This document shows, piece by piece, positions 8,618 to 18,023 of a stretch of 64,000 nucleotides of DNA (positions within the stretch are counted from its first letter, which is position 1; each line of letters starts with the position of its first letter). The translations under genes and the position numbers were made by a program. Source of the DNA: Actinomadura sp. NAK00032 (GTDB lineage Bacteria > Actinomycetota > Actinomycetes > Streptosporangiales > Streptosporangiaceae). Location: contig NZ_CP054932.1 in NCBI RefSeq assembly GCF_013364275.1, positions 8,432,001-8,496,000 on the forward strand. The letters are read 5' to 3'. The notes under the pieces are model-generated. The model ran no database searches and was not told the origin of the DNA. It worked only from the letters and a program-made list of their open reading frames with translations.

Positions 8618-8650
8618 GCGACCCCCGTCCACCGGGTGGACGGGGGTCGC
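8618..8650 (-). terminator. Terminator hairpin after groEL
   Basis: A perfect 15-bp stem (left arm 8618-8632, right arm 8636-8650) closes a three-base CGG loop, 40 bases beyond the groEL stop. There is no T-run, as is usual for actinobacterial terminators. Confidence 0.7.
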
Positions 8651-8690
8651 GGAGCCGGTCGGACCGGCGCGGCCCTTCCCTGCGGAAGGG

Positions 8691-10319
<1,629 letters not shown>

Positions 10320-10404
10320 GCGGATACTCCTCTATTACGCGATCCGCCCCGGCAGCCCCGCCGAAGGCGGCGCCGACCGGGGCGGGTGCATCACGTCTCG
10401 GTGA

Positions 10405-10713
10405 TTACTTCTCGATGACCGCGAGCACGTCGCGGGCCGAGAGGACGAGGTAGTCCTCGCCGTTGTACTTGACCTCGGTGCCGCCGTACTTGCTGTAGAG
10501 CACGACCTCGCCGACCTTGACGTCGACGGGGACGCGCTCGCCCTTGTCGTCGACGCGACCCGGGCCAACGGCAAGGACGGTGCCCTCCTGGGGCTTCTCC
10601 TTGGCGGTGTCCGGGATCACCAGGCCCGACGCGGTGGTGGTCTCGGCCTCAAGCGGCTGGACGACGATGCGGTCCTCAAGCGGCTTGAGAACAACCTTGG
10701 TGGCGGTCGTCAC
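10405..10713 (-). CDS. groES: 10-kDa co-chaperonin GroES
   Basis: Heptameric lid for the GroEL cavity. The 102 residues include the family start VLKPLEDRIVVQPLEAE, the mobile loop (residues about 20-32, TTTASGLVIPDTA) and the C-terminal block EDYLVLSARDVLAVIE. GTG at 10713 is the chosen start: GGGGAGG lies about seven bases upstream and the longer upstream frame has no homology. It is the first gene of groES-groEL, with a promoter and CIRCE element 124 to 185 bases upstream. Confidence 0.96.
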   Translation of the reverse strand: MTTATKVVLKPLEDRIVVQPLEAETTTASGLVIPDTAKEKPQEGTVLAVGPGRVDDKGERVPVDVKVGEVVLYSKYGGTEVKYNGEDYLVLSARDVLAVIEK

Positions 10714-10836
10714 GATCTGACCTCCCCTTCGATTGGTCCTCGGCCGGCCACGGATGACCGGCCAGCACATGTGACAGAAGAGGCGACCCTGGACCGGCCT
10801 GCCGTCGCGGGTGCCAGACCGACCTTGTCGCTGTTG

Positions 10837-10863
10837 TTGGCACTCTCAGTACGAGAGTGCCAG
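10837..10863. promoter_or_regulatory. CIRCE operator (HrcA binding site)
   Basis: TTGGCACTC, nine spacer bases, then GAGTGCCAG. This fits the CIRCE layout of GCACTC-N9-GAGTGC, with one outer mismatch. CIRCE is the DNA site of the heat-shock repressor HrcA, so groES-groEL should be derepressed on heat stress. It lies just downstream of the predicted groES transcription start. Confidence 0.92.
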
Positions 10864-10869
10864 TCATGG

Positions 10870-10898
10870 AGACTATTCCGTGCCCGGGAGCCCGTCAA
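10870..10898 (-). promoter_or_regulatory. groES-groEL promoter
   Basis: On the minus strand, TTGACG (10893-10898) and TAGTCT (10870-10875) are separated by 17 bases, close to the principal sigma consensus. Transcription would start near 10863, at the edge of CIRCE, so HrcA binding would block it. Confidence 0.75.
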
Positions 10899-10936
10899 CA
10901 CGGACACGGAGGCACCGGCCGACGTTCACCTGACGC

Positions 10937-10942
10937 TAACTT
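10937..10942 (+). promoter_or_regulatory. -10 box for a leaderless methyltransferase transcript
   Basis: TAACTT stands six bases before the ATG at 10949, and no ribosome-binding site is present. The spacing fits leaderless transcription. No convincing -35 was found. Confidence 0.45.
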
Positions 10943-10948
10943 CGCTCC

Positions 10949-12175
10949 ATGGACATCGCGTCGTTCCGGGCCCTGCGGACCCCCTCCGGCCAGGCACTCC
11001 TCGGCGAGGCGGCGGCGGCGGACGTCAGCGAGGGCGGATTGCTCGCCACGGCGACGCGGCTGCGCGAACGGCACGATGCCGCGCTGGTGGCCGCGGCGCT
11101 CACGCAGGTGCGGCTCCGGGAGCGGGCGCGGGCCAAGTTCGGTCCGGACGCGGACCGCATGTACTTCACCCAGGCGGGCCTTGAGCAGTCCACCCGCGCG
11201 AGTGTGGCGGCGCACCGTGCGCGACGGTTCGCCGACCGGCTGGACGGCGCGCGTGTGCTGGACATGGGTTGCGGGATAGGCGCCGACCTCATCGCGCGGG
11301 GGCGCGCGGGCCTCACCGGGGAGGGCGTGGAGCTCGACCCGCTGACGGCCGAGGTGGCGCAGGCGAACGTGACCGAATTCGGCCTCGACGCGTCCGTACG
11401 CATCGGCGACGCCACCGAGGCCGCGGTGGACGGCTTCGACGCGGTGTTCGCCGACCCTGGGCGCCGTACTGCACGGGGCAGGGTCTTCGACCCGCGCTCC
11501 TACGAGCCGCCGCTTGACGTCGTCCTGGACAGGGCGCAGAAGGTTCCCGGGGCGTGCGTCAAGGTGGCGCCCGGCATCCCGCATGAGGCCGTCCCGGACG
11601 GCGCGGAGGCCGAGTGGGTGTCGGTCCACGGTGACGTCAAGGAGGCGGCCCTGTGGCTGGGGTCGCTCGCAGGGGACGTGGGCCGCCGGGCCACGCTGCT
11701 GTCGTCCGACACCGACCCACAGGTCTGCACATTGACCCCGCAAGTGTCGGACGGCCCCGATGTACGCCCATGGGGCCGTTATCTATACGAGCCTGACGGA
11801 GCGGTGATACGCGCCCATCTGGTGGGCGAGGTGGCGGAACTGGTCGGCGGCGGGCTGGCCGATCCGCAGATCGCGTACATCACGTCCGACCGGCTCTGCC
11901 CGACGCCATTCGCGCACGCCTACGAGGTCGAGGACGTCATGCCGTTCTCGGTGAAGCGCCTGCGCGCGGAGCTGCGCCGCCGCGAGGTCGGCGTGCTGAC
12001 CGTCAAGAAGCGCGGCTCGGCCGTGGACGTCGACCGGCTGCGCCGCGATCTCGGCTTCGCCGGGCGCCGGCCGGGGCACGGCGGCGCGGAGGCGACGGTG
12101 GTGGTGACCCGGGTCGGCCGCGACCCGGTCGCCCTGCTCACCCGCCCCGCCGCGGCCGCTCCCCCGGCGGGCTGA
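10949..12175 (+). CDS. SAM-dependent methyltransferase with C-terminal THUMP-like domain
   Basis: A 408-residue protein. A class I methyltransferase fold is marked by motif I ARVLDMGCGIGADL (residues 101-114), the acidic GEGVELDPLTAEVA loop, and FADPGRRT, the substrate-side motif. The C-terminal part (about 325-400, VEDVMPFSVKRLRAELRRRE then VVVTRVG) resembles the THUMP-like domain found in this actinobacterial family. That domain suggests RNA as substrate, but neither nucleotide nor position is known. It is divergent from groES with a leaderless-type promoter and has a conserved place next to groES in related genomes. Confidence 0.8.
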   Translation: MDIASFRALRTPSGQALLGEAAAADVSEGGLLATATRLRERHDAALVAAALTQVRLRERARAKFGPDADRMYFTQAGLEQSTRASVAAHRARRFADRLDGARVLDMGCGIGADLIARGRAGLTGEGVELDPLTAEVAQANVTEFGLDASVRIGDATEAAVDGFDAVFADPGRRTARGRVFDPRSYEPPLDVVLDRAQKVPGACVKVAPGIPHEAVPDGAEAEWVSVHGDVKEAALWLGSLAGDVGRRATLLSSDTDPQVCTLTPQVSDGPDVRPWGRYLYEPDGAVIRAHLVGEVAELVGGGLADPQIAYITSDRLCPTPFAHAYEVEDVMPFSVKRLRAELRRREVGVLTVKKRGSAVDVDRLRRDLGFAGRRPGHGGAEATVVVTRVGRDPVALLTRPAAAAPPAG

Positions 12176-12790
12176 CCCGCCCGGAGCCGGGCCGCCCGGC
12201 AACCGTGCCCAAAGATCTTCCGCGCGGCCGGGCAACACCAAGCGGGGCCGGGCGACGCGCCACGGCGGTGCAAATCATCGGCGTTTTCCGGCATCGCGTC
12301 CACCAGGGATTGCGGGCGCCCGGCAACGCGGCGGCTCCGGCCCCGAATCGGTGCGCCGAGACAGACGCACCCGAAAACACCAAGGCAGGTTCACCGGCCG
12401 GGACTTCGGCGCCGCGGAATACCCTCCGAAATAGGGCTCGAATCCGTCGCGCGGCGCCGCGCGACCGGGGCCGCGCACCGGCGGGCCGCCGCCGCGCCGG
12501 GTTCGGGAACTGCCGATGTTGGACGAGATGTACGGACACGGCACCGGCCCCGCCCGCCGCGCATCCCCGTCACATCACCATGATCAAGACGATTGCCGCG
12601 AAGCGGTGATCAAGCACTCCCCCGGCTATTTCTCACTTTCCGCCCCAGCCGGATAACAGGCGCATTCCGCAGAACTCACAATCTTCTCTGCTACCCGTTT
12701 TAGCGGCCCCTCACACGCACTACAGTGGCCACCTCAGAGATTCATTTGCCGTGCGTCATTTCGTCGCGCCGGCACACGAAGGAGCATCGG
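12176..12790 (+). other. Intergenic region, 615 bp, with a promoter at its end
   Basis: No credible gene was found on either strand: the open frames have no family resemblance and their codon use does not hold. A small hairpin (CCCGG-AG-CCGGG) near 12180 may end the methyltransferase transcript. The last 130 bases are richer in A and T and hold the promoter of the coiled-coil gene. Confidence 0.6.
12699..12726 (+). promoter_or_regulatory. Promoter of the coiled-coil protein gene
   Basis: TTTAGC (12699-12704) and TACAGT (12721-12726) are spaced by 16 bases. Transcription would begin near 12733, which agrees with translation from GTG 12791 and argues against the earlier in-frame start at 12725. 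Confidence 0.5.
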
Positions 12791-14440
12791 GTGGAAACGA
12801 ATCACAACTTCCTGCAGACGGGAGGTCAACCGGTCTCGGATCGGATGCGGGAGTTGCTCGCCCGTGCGGCGCAGGACCACGTCTATGAACAGCGCTCACA
12901 GGGTCAGGTCCTGGACGAGATTCGCCAGCGGCTGGAAGGCATGGAGTGGCTGCTCCGCGAGGTCCGGGAGCGGGAGCTCACCGGGCTGACCGGGCAGATC
13001 GAGAGCGTCCGCGGGCAGGTCGACGAACTGTCCGGCAAGCCCCCGGAATGGGCCGAAGGCCTGGCCGAGCACATCGAGTCGTTCGGCGAGCGGGTCAAGC
13101 CCGTCGCCGAGCTGCCCGCGCTCTGGGCCGACGTCGGCGTCGTCGCCGAGAACGTCGACGAGGGCCTGACCCGCATCCAGGCCGTCCTCGACTCCGCGCA
13201 GCACATCACGGACGCCACGCAGCAGGCGTCCCAGCGCATGGACGAGATGACCAAGCGGCTCGACAAGCTCCAGGGCAGCATGGAGGCCGCGTCCGTCCGG
13301 TTCAACCGGCTGGACAAGTCGCTCGCCGAGCTGGGCCACCGGTCCGAGCGGCTCGAACACTCGATCAACGGGGTCACGGCACGGGTCGACCAGGCGCTCG
13401 GCGAGATGGCCGAGCGGATGGAGCAGGGGCTGGAGGCGGTCAACGGCCGGGTCGAGGGCGTCGGCGGCCGGCTCGACGGGCTGGACGGGCGGCTGGACGG
13501 CGTCGACGGCCGGCTGGAGGGACTGTCGGGCAAGCTGGAGGGCCTGGACGGCCGGTTCGAGAGCCTGGACGGCCGGCTGGACGGGGTCGGCGAGCGGATC
13601 GGCCGGCTCCCCGCCACGCTGGAGATCGCCGAGGTGCACCGGCTGCTGGCCGAGATCGCGCAGCGTCCGGCGGCCGAGTACGGCGACCGGTTCGACGCGC
13701 TGGAGAAGCACCTCGCCGAGGCGGTCGACCCGCTGATCGAGGAGCTGCGCGCCCGGCCGGACCGCGACGAGGTCAAGGCGACCATGTCGCAGATCGCCGA
13801 GACCGCCTACAGCGACGTCGCCAAGCGGATGGACGAGTTCTCCCGCCGCTTCGAGGACGTGCACGAGGACGTCCGCAAGCGCATCGAGAACATCCACGAG
13901 GAGGTCGCCAAGCGGGTCGACGTCGCGCTGGAGGAGTTCACCGCGCAGGTCGACATCGTCTCCCGCCGGGTGGAGTCGGTGCACGCCGACGTCGCCAAGC
14001 AGGTCGAGTCCGTGCACAGCGAGGTGACACGGCAGGTCGGCGGCGTCCACGACGACTTCGGCAAGCGGATCGGCGACATCCACGAGGACGTCACCCGCCA
14101 GGTCGGCAGCATCCACGAGGACGTCGCCAAGCAGGTCGGCAACATGCAGGAGGACGTCGCACGGCAGGTCGGCGGCGTGCACGCCGAGTTCGCGCGGCGG
14201 GTCGAGAGCATGCAGGACGAGGCCGGGCGGCGGGCCGACGCCGCGCAGGCCGAGTTCGCCAAGCGCTTCCTGCACGTCGAGGACGAGGTGGGCCGCAAGG
14301 TCGACGGCGTCCACGACGAGGTCTCCAAGCAGGTCAACGCGGTGCACGAGGACGTGCTGAAGCGGCTGTCCACGCTGGAGGAGACGATGCTCGCGCTCGC
14401 CGAGGCCCTGCTCCGGCCCCGCCGCGAGCCGAAGGACTGA
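12791..14440 (+). CDS. Large coiled-coil protein with heptad and 11-residue repeats (apolipoprotein-like)
   Basis: A 549-residue, highly charged, almost wholly helical protein without a signal peptide or membrane helix. Residues about 217-272 are a run of seven-residue units of the type GRLDGLD. Residues about 357-528 are mostly uninterrupted 11-residue units such as VHEDVAKQVGS, in the style of apolipoprotein A/E or other membrane-surface helices. The N-terminal 200 residues are irregular coiled coil. The GTG at 12791 has AAGGAG six bases upstream. It is a single gene with its own promoter and terminator. A cytoskeletal, nucleoid or membrane-surface role is possible; none is demonstrated. 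Confidence 0.8.
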   Translation: METNHNFLQTGGQPVSDRMRELLARAAQDHVYEQRSQGQVLDEIRQRLEGMEWLLREVRERELTGLTGQIESVRGQVDELSGKPPEWAEGLAEHIESFGERVKPVAELPALWADVGVVAENVDEGLTRIQAVLDSAQHITDATQQASQRMDEMTKRLDKLQGSMEAASVRFNRLDKSLAELGHRSERLEHSINGVTARVDQALGEMAERMEQGLEAVNGRVEGVGGRLDGLDGRLDGVDGRLEGLSGKLEGLDGRFESLDGRLDGVGERIGRLPATLEIAEVHRLLAEIAQRPAAEYGDRFDALEKHLAEAVDPLIEELRARPDRDEVKATMSQIAETAYSDVAKRMDEFSRRFEDVHEDVRKRIENIHEEVAKRVDVALEEFTAQVDIVSRRVESVHADVAKQVESVHSEVTRQVGGVHDDFGKRIGDIHEDVTRQVGSIHEDVAKQVGNMQEDVARQVGGVHAEFARRVESMQDEAGRRADAAQAEFAKRFLHVEDEVGRKVDGVHDEVSKQVNAVHEDVLKRLSTLEETMLALAEALLRPRREPKD

Positions 14441-14452
14441 CCGGCGGAACCG

Positions 14453-14484
14453 GCGGGTGGGGCCCGGCCGCGGGCCCCACCCGC
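14453..14484 (+). terminator. Terminator hairpin after the coiled-coil gene
   Basis: A perfect 14-bp stem closes the tetraloop GCCG (14467-14470). It begins 12 bases after the stop codon. Confidence 0.75.
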
Positions 14485-14636
14485 ACCGCATTCGGATACC
14501 GGACGGAATCCGCGGCGTTTGTCCGGCAAACGCCCACCGCGACCGAAGATACTCCCTCACCCGGCCCCGCTGACGTGCAATTTGTTACGTTCCGTCTTCG
14601 CAAAATCACTCCCAATACCCTTCGGAATCCGTTTTC

Positions 14637-15581
14637 ATGGATCAGGTGACTCGCACACCGGCTGCCTGCCTGCCGACCGGAGCCCCGCCCGGCCACCCCA
14701 CCCTGCGCTGGGTCGAGGAGTGCCTCGGCCGCGGCGCCGAGGTCCGCATGGTGCGGCCGCTCGCCGGCGGGACCGCGCACGCCAACCACGCCCTGCTCGT
14801 GGAGAGCGGCTCCGGCAGCGCCCACCGCCTCGTCCTGCGCCGCTGGACGGGCCGCCCCACCGACGGCCGCGGCGCCCGCCGCTACGGCGACGCCGACTTC
14901 TCCCCCGAACGCGAGATCGCCGCGCTCGCCCTCCTCGCCGGCTGCACGATCCCCACCCCGACGCTCGTCGCCGCCGACCCCGCCGGCGCCTACTGCGACG
15001 TCCCCGCGCTGCTCATCACCCGGCTCAGCGGCCACCCGCCCCGGCCGTCCCCCGACGACCTGCCCGAATACCTCATCCAGCTCGCCGCCGCGCTGCTGTC
15101 GGTGCACGCCCTGAACGGCGTGTCCACGATGCCCCCGTACGTCCCCTACAACCGGCTCGACGTGCGCCGCCCGCCCAAGCACGCGCTCCGCCCGAACCTG
15201 TGGGAACGCGCCTTCGAGGTCGCGGCCCGGCCCGCCCCCGAGGCGCCCTCCCGGTTCATCCACCGCGACTACCACGCCGACAACACGCTGTGGTCCTACG
15301 GCAAGCTCACCGGCGTCGTCGACTGGTCGGACGCCTCGTCCGGCCCCGTCTCCGTCGACATCGCCCGCATGCGCCGCGGCCTGGCCCTGCGCTACGGCCC
15401 GTCCGTAGCCGACCGCTTCCGCTCCGCCTTCGACCAGGTCTCCGGCGGCCACACCCACGACCCGTACTGGGACATCCGCAGCCTCCTGGACCTCCTCCCA
15501 GAAGACGACGACCGCGTCCTGGACGAAGCCCAAGTCCCCCTATTCGAGGACTATCTAGCCAAGCTTCTCCCAGAATGCTGA
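14637..15581 (+). CDS. APH-type phosphotransferase family protein
   Basis: A 314-residue kinase-like protein of the aminoglycoside phosphotransferase superfamily. The Brenner motif is HRDYHADN at 209-216, with catalytic Asp211. The metal-binding Asp follows in GVVDWSD (Asp229). The Gly-rich loop region is LAGGTAHANHAL near 42-53. The superfamily includes antibiotic, choline and homoserine kinases and house-cleaning kinases. The substrate cannot be assigned, and resistance should not be assumed. The upstream 150 bases are relatively A/T rich. It converges on the tsaD operon. Confidence 0.82.
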   Translation: MDQVTRTPAACLPTGAPPGHPTLRWVEECLGRGAEVRMVRPLAGGTAHANHALLVESGSGSAHRLVLRRWTGRPTDGRGARRYGDADFSPEREIAALALLAGCTIPTPTLVAADPAGAYCDVPALLITRLSGHPPRPSPDDLPEYLIQLAAALLSVHALNGVSTMPPYVPYNRLDVRRPPKHALRPNLWERAFEVAARPAPEAPSRFIHRDYHADNTLWSYGKLTGVVDWSDASSGPVSVDIARMRRGLALRYGPSVADRFRSAFDQVSGGHTHDPYWDIRSLLDLLPEDDDRVLDEAQVPLFEDYLAKLLPEC

Positions 15582-15762
15582 GGTTCCCGGTAGCGCGTTG
15601 AGACCCCAACCGACGGCCACGGGGCGGGCGGCCGGAGGGCGCCCTAGCGCCCGGAGGTCGTCCGCCCCGCCGACGCGGGCGACCGCAGCGACGCCACACA
15701 CACCCGCACAGGCACGACAGACCGTAACAGCGGCGTGAGGATCGCCTGCGTCGCGACGGGGG

Positions 15763-15785
15763 TTCCAGGGGGTCGCCCCCTGGGA
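15763..15785 (-). terminator. G-rich hairpin after tsaD (TCG loop)
   Basis: CCAGGGGG, loop TCG, CCCCCTGG: a perfect 8-bp core stem, two bases beyond the tsaD stop and in the gap between convergent genes. It probably ends the tsa transcript. It belongs to a group of similar hairpins (38143-38164, 53766-53783). Confidence 0.65.
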
Positions 15786-15786
15786 G

Positions 15787-16824
15787 TTACAGCGTTATGG
15801 CTTCTATCGGGAGGCTGGAGTCGGCTGGGAGCTCCAGCTCTGACGGGGGGCGGCCGGTGGCTGCCAGTTCGGAGCCCAGGGCGGCGACCATGGCGCCGTT
15901 GTCGGTGCAGAGTTTCGGGCGGGGGACGCGGAGGCGGACGCCCGCGGCCTCGCAGCGTTCGGCGGCGAGGGCGCGCAGGCGGGAGTTCGCGGCGACACCG
16001 CCGCCTATCAGCAGGTCGTGGACGCCGTTGTCCTTGCAGACCTGCAGCGCCTTCTGCGTCAGGACGTCGACCACGGCCTCCTGGAAGGACGCGGCCACGT
16101 CCGAGACCGGGACCGGCTCGCCCGCCCGCTCCTTGGCCTCCACCCAGCGGGCCACCGCCGTCTTCAGGCCGGAGAACGAGAAGTCGTAGGTGCCGTCCTT
16201 GTACTTGCCGCGCGGGAACGCGATCGCGGCGGGGTCGCCCTCGCGGGCCATGCGGTCGATCACCGGGCCGCCGGGGAAGCCGAGGTCCAGCACCCGCGCG
16301 ACCTTGTCGAAGGCCTCGCCCGCCGCGTCGTCGACCGTGCTGCCGAGCGAGTGGACCTCGTCCGTCACGTCCGGGACGAGGAGGATCGAGGAGTGGCCGC
16401 CCGACACCAGCAGCGCCACGCACGGCTTGGGCAGCGGGCCGTGTTCGAGCTGGTCGACGCAGACGTGCGCGGCCAGGTGGTTGACGCCGTACAGCGGCTT
16501 GCCCAGCGACAGCGCGTACGCCTTCGCGGCGGCGACGCCTACCATCAGCGCGCCCGGCAGCCCCGGCCCGGCGGTGACGGCGAACGCGTCGACGTCGGCG
16601 AACGTGACGCCGGCGTCCGCGAGCGCGCGCTCGACGGTCGGCCCCATCGCCTCCAGGTGCGCGCGCGAGGCGACCTCCGGCACGACGCCGCCGAACCGGG
16701 CGTGCTGGTCGACGCTGGAGGCGATGGCGTCCGCCAGCAGCGTGTGCCCGCGCACGATCCCGACCCCGGTCTCGTCGCAGGAGGTCTCGATGCCGAGCAC
16801 CAGCGGCTCGTCCCGAATCATCAC
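15787..16824 (-). CDS. tsaD: tRNA N6-adenosine threonylcarbamoyltransferase TsaD
   Basis: Transfers the threonylcarbamoyl group from TC-AMP to A37 of tRNAs reading ANN codons (t6A), working with TsaB and TsaE. The 345 residues have the Kae1/TsaD family start GIETSCDETG. The metal-binding HLAAH is at 116-120, and the ATPase-fold loops LLVSGGHSSI and IGGGVAANSRLRA are present. The start ATG at 16824 overlaps the rimI stop (ATGA). It is the last gene of tsaE-tsaB-rimI-tsaD and is followed by a hairpin. Confidence 0.96.
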   Translation of the reverse strand: MMIRDEPLVLGIETSCDETGVGIVRGHTLLADAIASSVDQHARFGGVVPEVASRAHLEAMGPTVERALADAGVTFADVDAFAVTAGPGLPGALMVGVAAAKAYALSLGKPLYGVNHLAAHVCVDQLEHGPLPKPCVALLVSGGHSSILLVPDVTDEVHSLGSTVDDAAGEAFDKVARVLDLGFPGGPVIDRMAREGDPAAIAFPRGKYKDGTYDFSFSGLKTAVARWVEAKERAGEPVPVSDVAASFQEAVVDVLTQKALQVCKDNGVHDLLIGGGVAANSRLRALAAERCEAAGVRLRVPRPKLCTDNGAMVAALGSELAATGRPPSELELPADSSLPIEAITL

Positions 16825-17312
16825 GTCTCCCGGTTGAAGCCCATGGGTGGACGGCGGGTGAGCGGGCGGCTCATGACGATCGCGTCCACGTCGGAGGGCT
16901 GGTAGTAGCGCTTGCGGAGGCCGACCCTGACGAAGCCGAACCGCTCGTAGAGGCGGTGGGCGGCGTCGTTGTCGGCGCGGACCTCCAGGAAGACCGCCTC
17001 GCTGTTGCGGCGGACGGCCTCGTTCAGCAGCGCGGTGAGCAGCGCGGCGCCGATGCCGTCCTTGCGCCGGTCGGCGCGGACCCCGATGGTCTGCACGTCG
17101 GCCTGCCCGCCCGCCGCGGCGAGGCCCGCGTACCCGACGATCTCGCCGCCGGGCTCCTCCGCGACGACGTAGTGGCGGGTGCGCGGCTGCTCGGCGAGTT
17201 CGCCGCGGAGCATCTCCTCACTCCAGGCGTCCTCGGGGAACAGGGCCTCCTCCAGGCGGTGGACGGCCGGGAGGTCGGCGCCGGTCATCGGCCGCAGGAC
17301 GACACCGGTCAT
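16821..17312 (-). CDS. rimI: Ribosomal protein S18-alanine N-acetyltransferase RimI
   Basis: A 163-residue GNAT enzyme; the family acetylates the N-terminal Ala of ribosomal protein S18. The acetyl-CoA site is IGVRADRRKDGIGAALL, and the C-terminal GNAT block is NDAAHRLYERFGF. It lies between tsaB and tsaD with ATGA overlaps on both sides, the usual actinobacterial arrangement, which supports RimI over other GNATs. Substrate breadth in actinobacteria may be wider than S18. Confidence 0.92.
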   Translation of the reverse strand: MTGVVLRPMTGADLPAVHRLEEALFPEDAWSEEMLRGELAEQPRTRHYVVAEEPGGEIVGYAGLAAAGGQADVQTIGVRADRRKDGIGAALLTALLNEAVRRNSEAVFLEVRADNDAAHRLYERFGFVRVGLRKRYYQPSDVDAIVMSRPLTRRPPMGFNRET

Positions 17313-17977
17313 GCCGGGGTCACCTTCTTGCGGGGCCCCGGCTCCTTCGCGTCGGGGCGGCGCAGGTAGAGCGGCTCCGGCGGGAGGAGTTCGGGGACCT
17401 TGAGCCCGGCCAGGCGGGCGACGGTCAGCTCCGCGAGCGCGCCGGCGGACGGCAGCAGGGGTTCGTGGCCGGATTCGCCGAGGACCTCCGGGTAGAGGGC
17501 GGCGCCCTCGCCGACGACGGGCAGCCCCTCGGGCACGTCTGACGGTGGGCCCACGGCGGGTTCGGTGGCGCGCGCGCGTGCCGAGTCGTACCGCGCCCAG
17601 TAGACCTCCTTGCGGCGGGCGTCGGTGGCGACGACGAACGGCTCGTCCCGTCCGGTGGCCCAGGCGATGATGTCCAGCGTGCAGACCCCGTGCACGGGGA
17701 CGTTCAGGGCCTCCCCCATGGCGCGGGCGGTGACCAGCCCGACGCGCAGCCCCGTGTAGGGGCCGGGCCCGACGCCGACGGCGATCGCGCTGAGGTCGCC
17801 GGGGGCCGCTCCGGCCTCCGCCATCACCTGCGCGATGGACGGTGTGAGCAGTTCGGTGTGTCTGCGCCGGTCGACGGCCTCGGCGGTGCCGCGCGGCACG
17901 GCGCCCTCACCGGGAATCCACTCGTACAGCGCCACGGTGACCGCGGCGGTCGCGGTATCGAAAGCCAAGACCAGCAC
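17309..17977 (-). CDS. tsaB: tRNA threonylcarbamoyladenosine biosynthesis protein TsaB
   Basis: The non-catalytic TsaD paralogue that forms the TsaB-TsaD core of the t6A enzyme. The 222 residues have the sugar-kinase-like start VLAFDTATAAVTVALY and the conserved block IAVGVGPGPYTGLRVG. GTG 17977 is the start; the stop overlaps rimI by four bases. Upstream of it on the same strand is a Gly/Tyr-repeat membrane protein gene that separates it from tsaE. Confidence 0.94.
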   Translation of the reverse strand: MLVLAFDTATAAVTVALYEWIPGEGAVPRGTAEAVDRRRHTELLTPSIAQVMAEAGAAPGDLSAIAVGVGPGPYTGLRVGLVTARAMGEALNVPVHGVCTLDIIAWATGRDEPFVVATDARRKEVYWARYDSARARATEPAVGPPSDVPEGLPVVGEGAALYPEVLGESGHEPLLPSAGALAELTVARLAGLKVPELLPPEPLYLRRPDAKEPGPRKKVTPA

Positions 17978-18023
17978 GGGTTGTAAGCCTACCGGTCGGA
18001 CGCCGGGCCATGGTCTCGGACGG

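Noticed and set aside
12725..12790. Longer start for the coiled-coil protein
   Set aside because: It would begin within the -10 box of the likely promoter, and a much better ribosome-binding site precedes GTG 12791.
14637..15581. Aminoglycoside resistance gene
   Set aside because: The kinase motifs are real, but the superfamily is broad and nothing in the context points to antibiotics.
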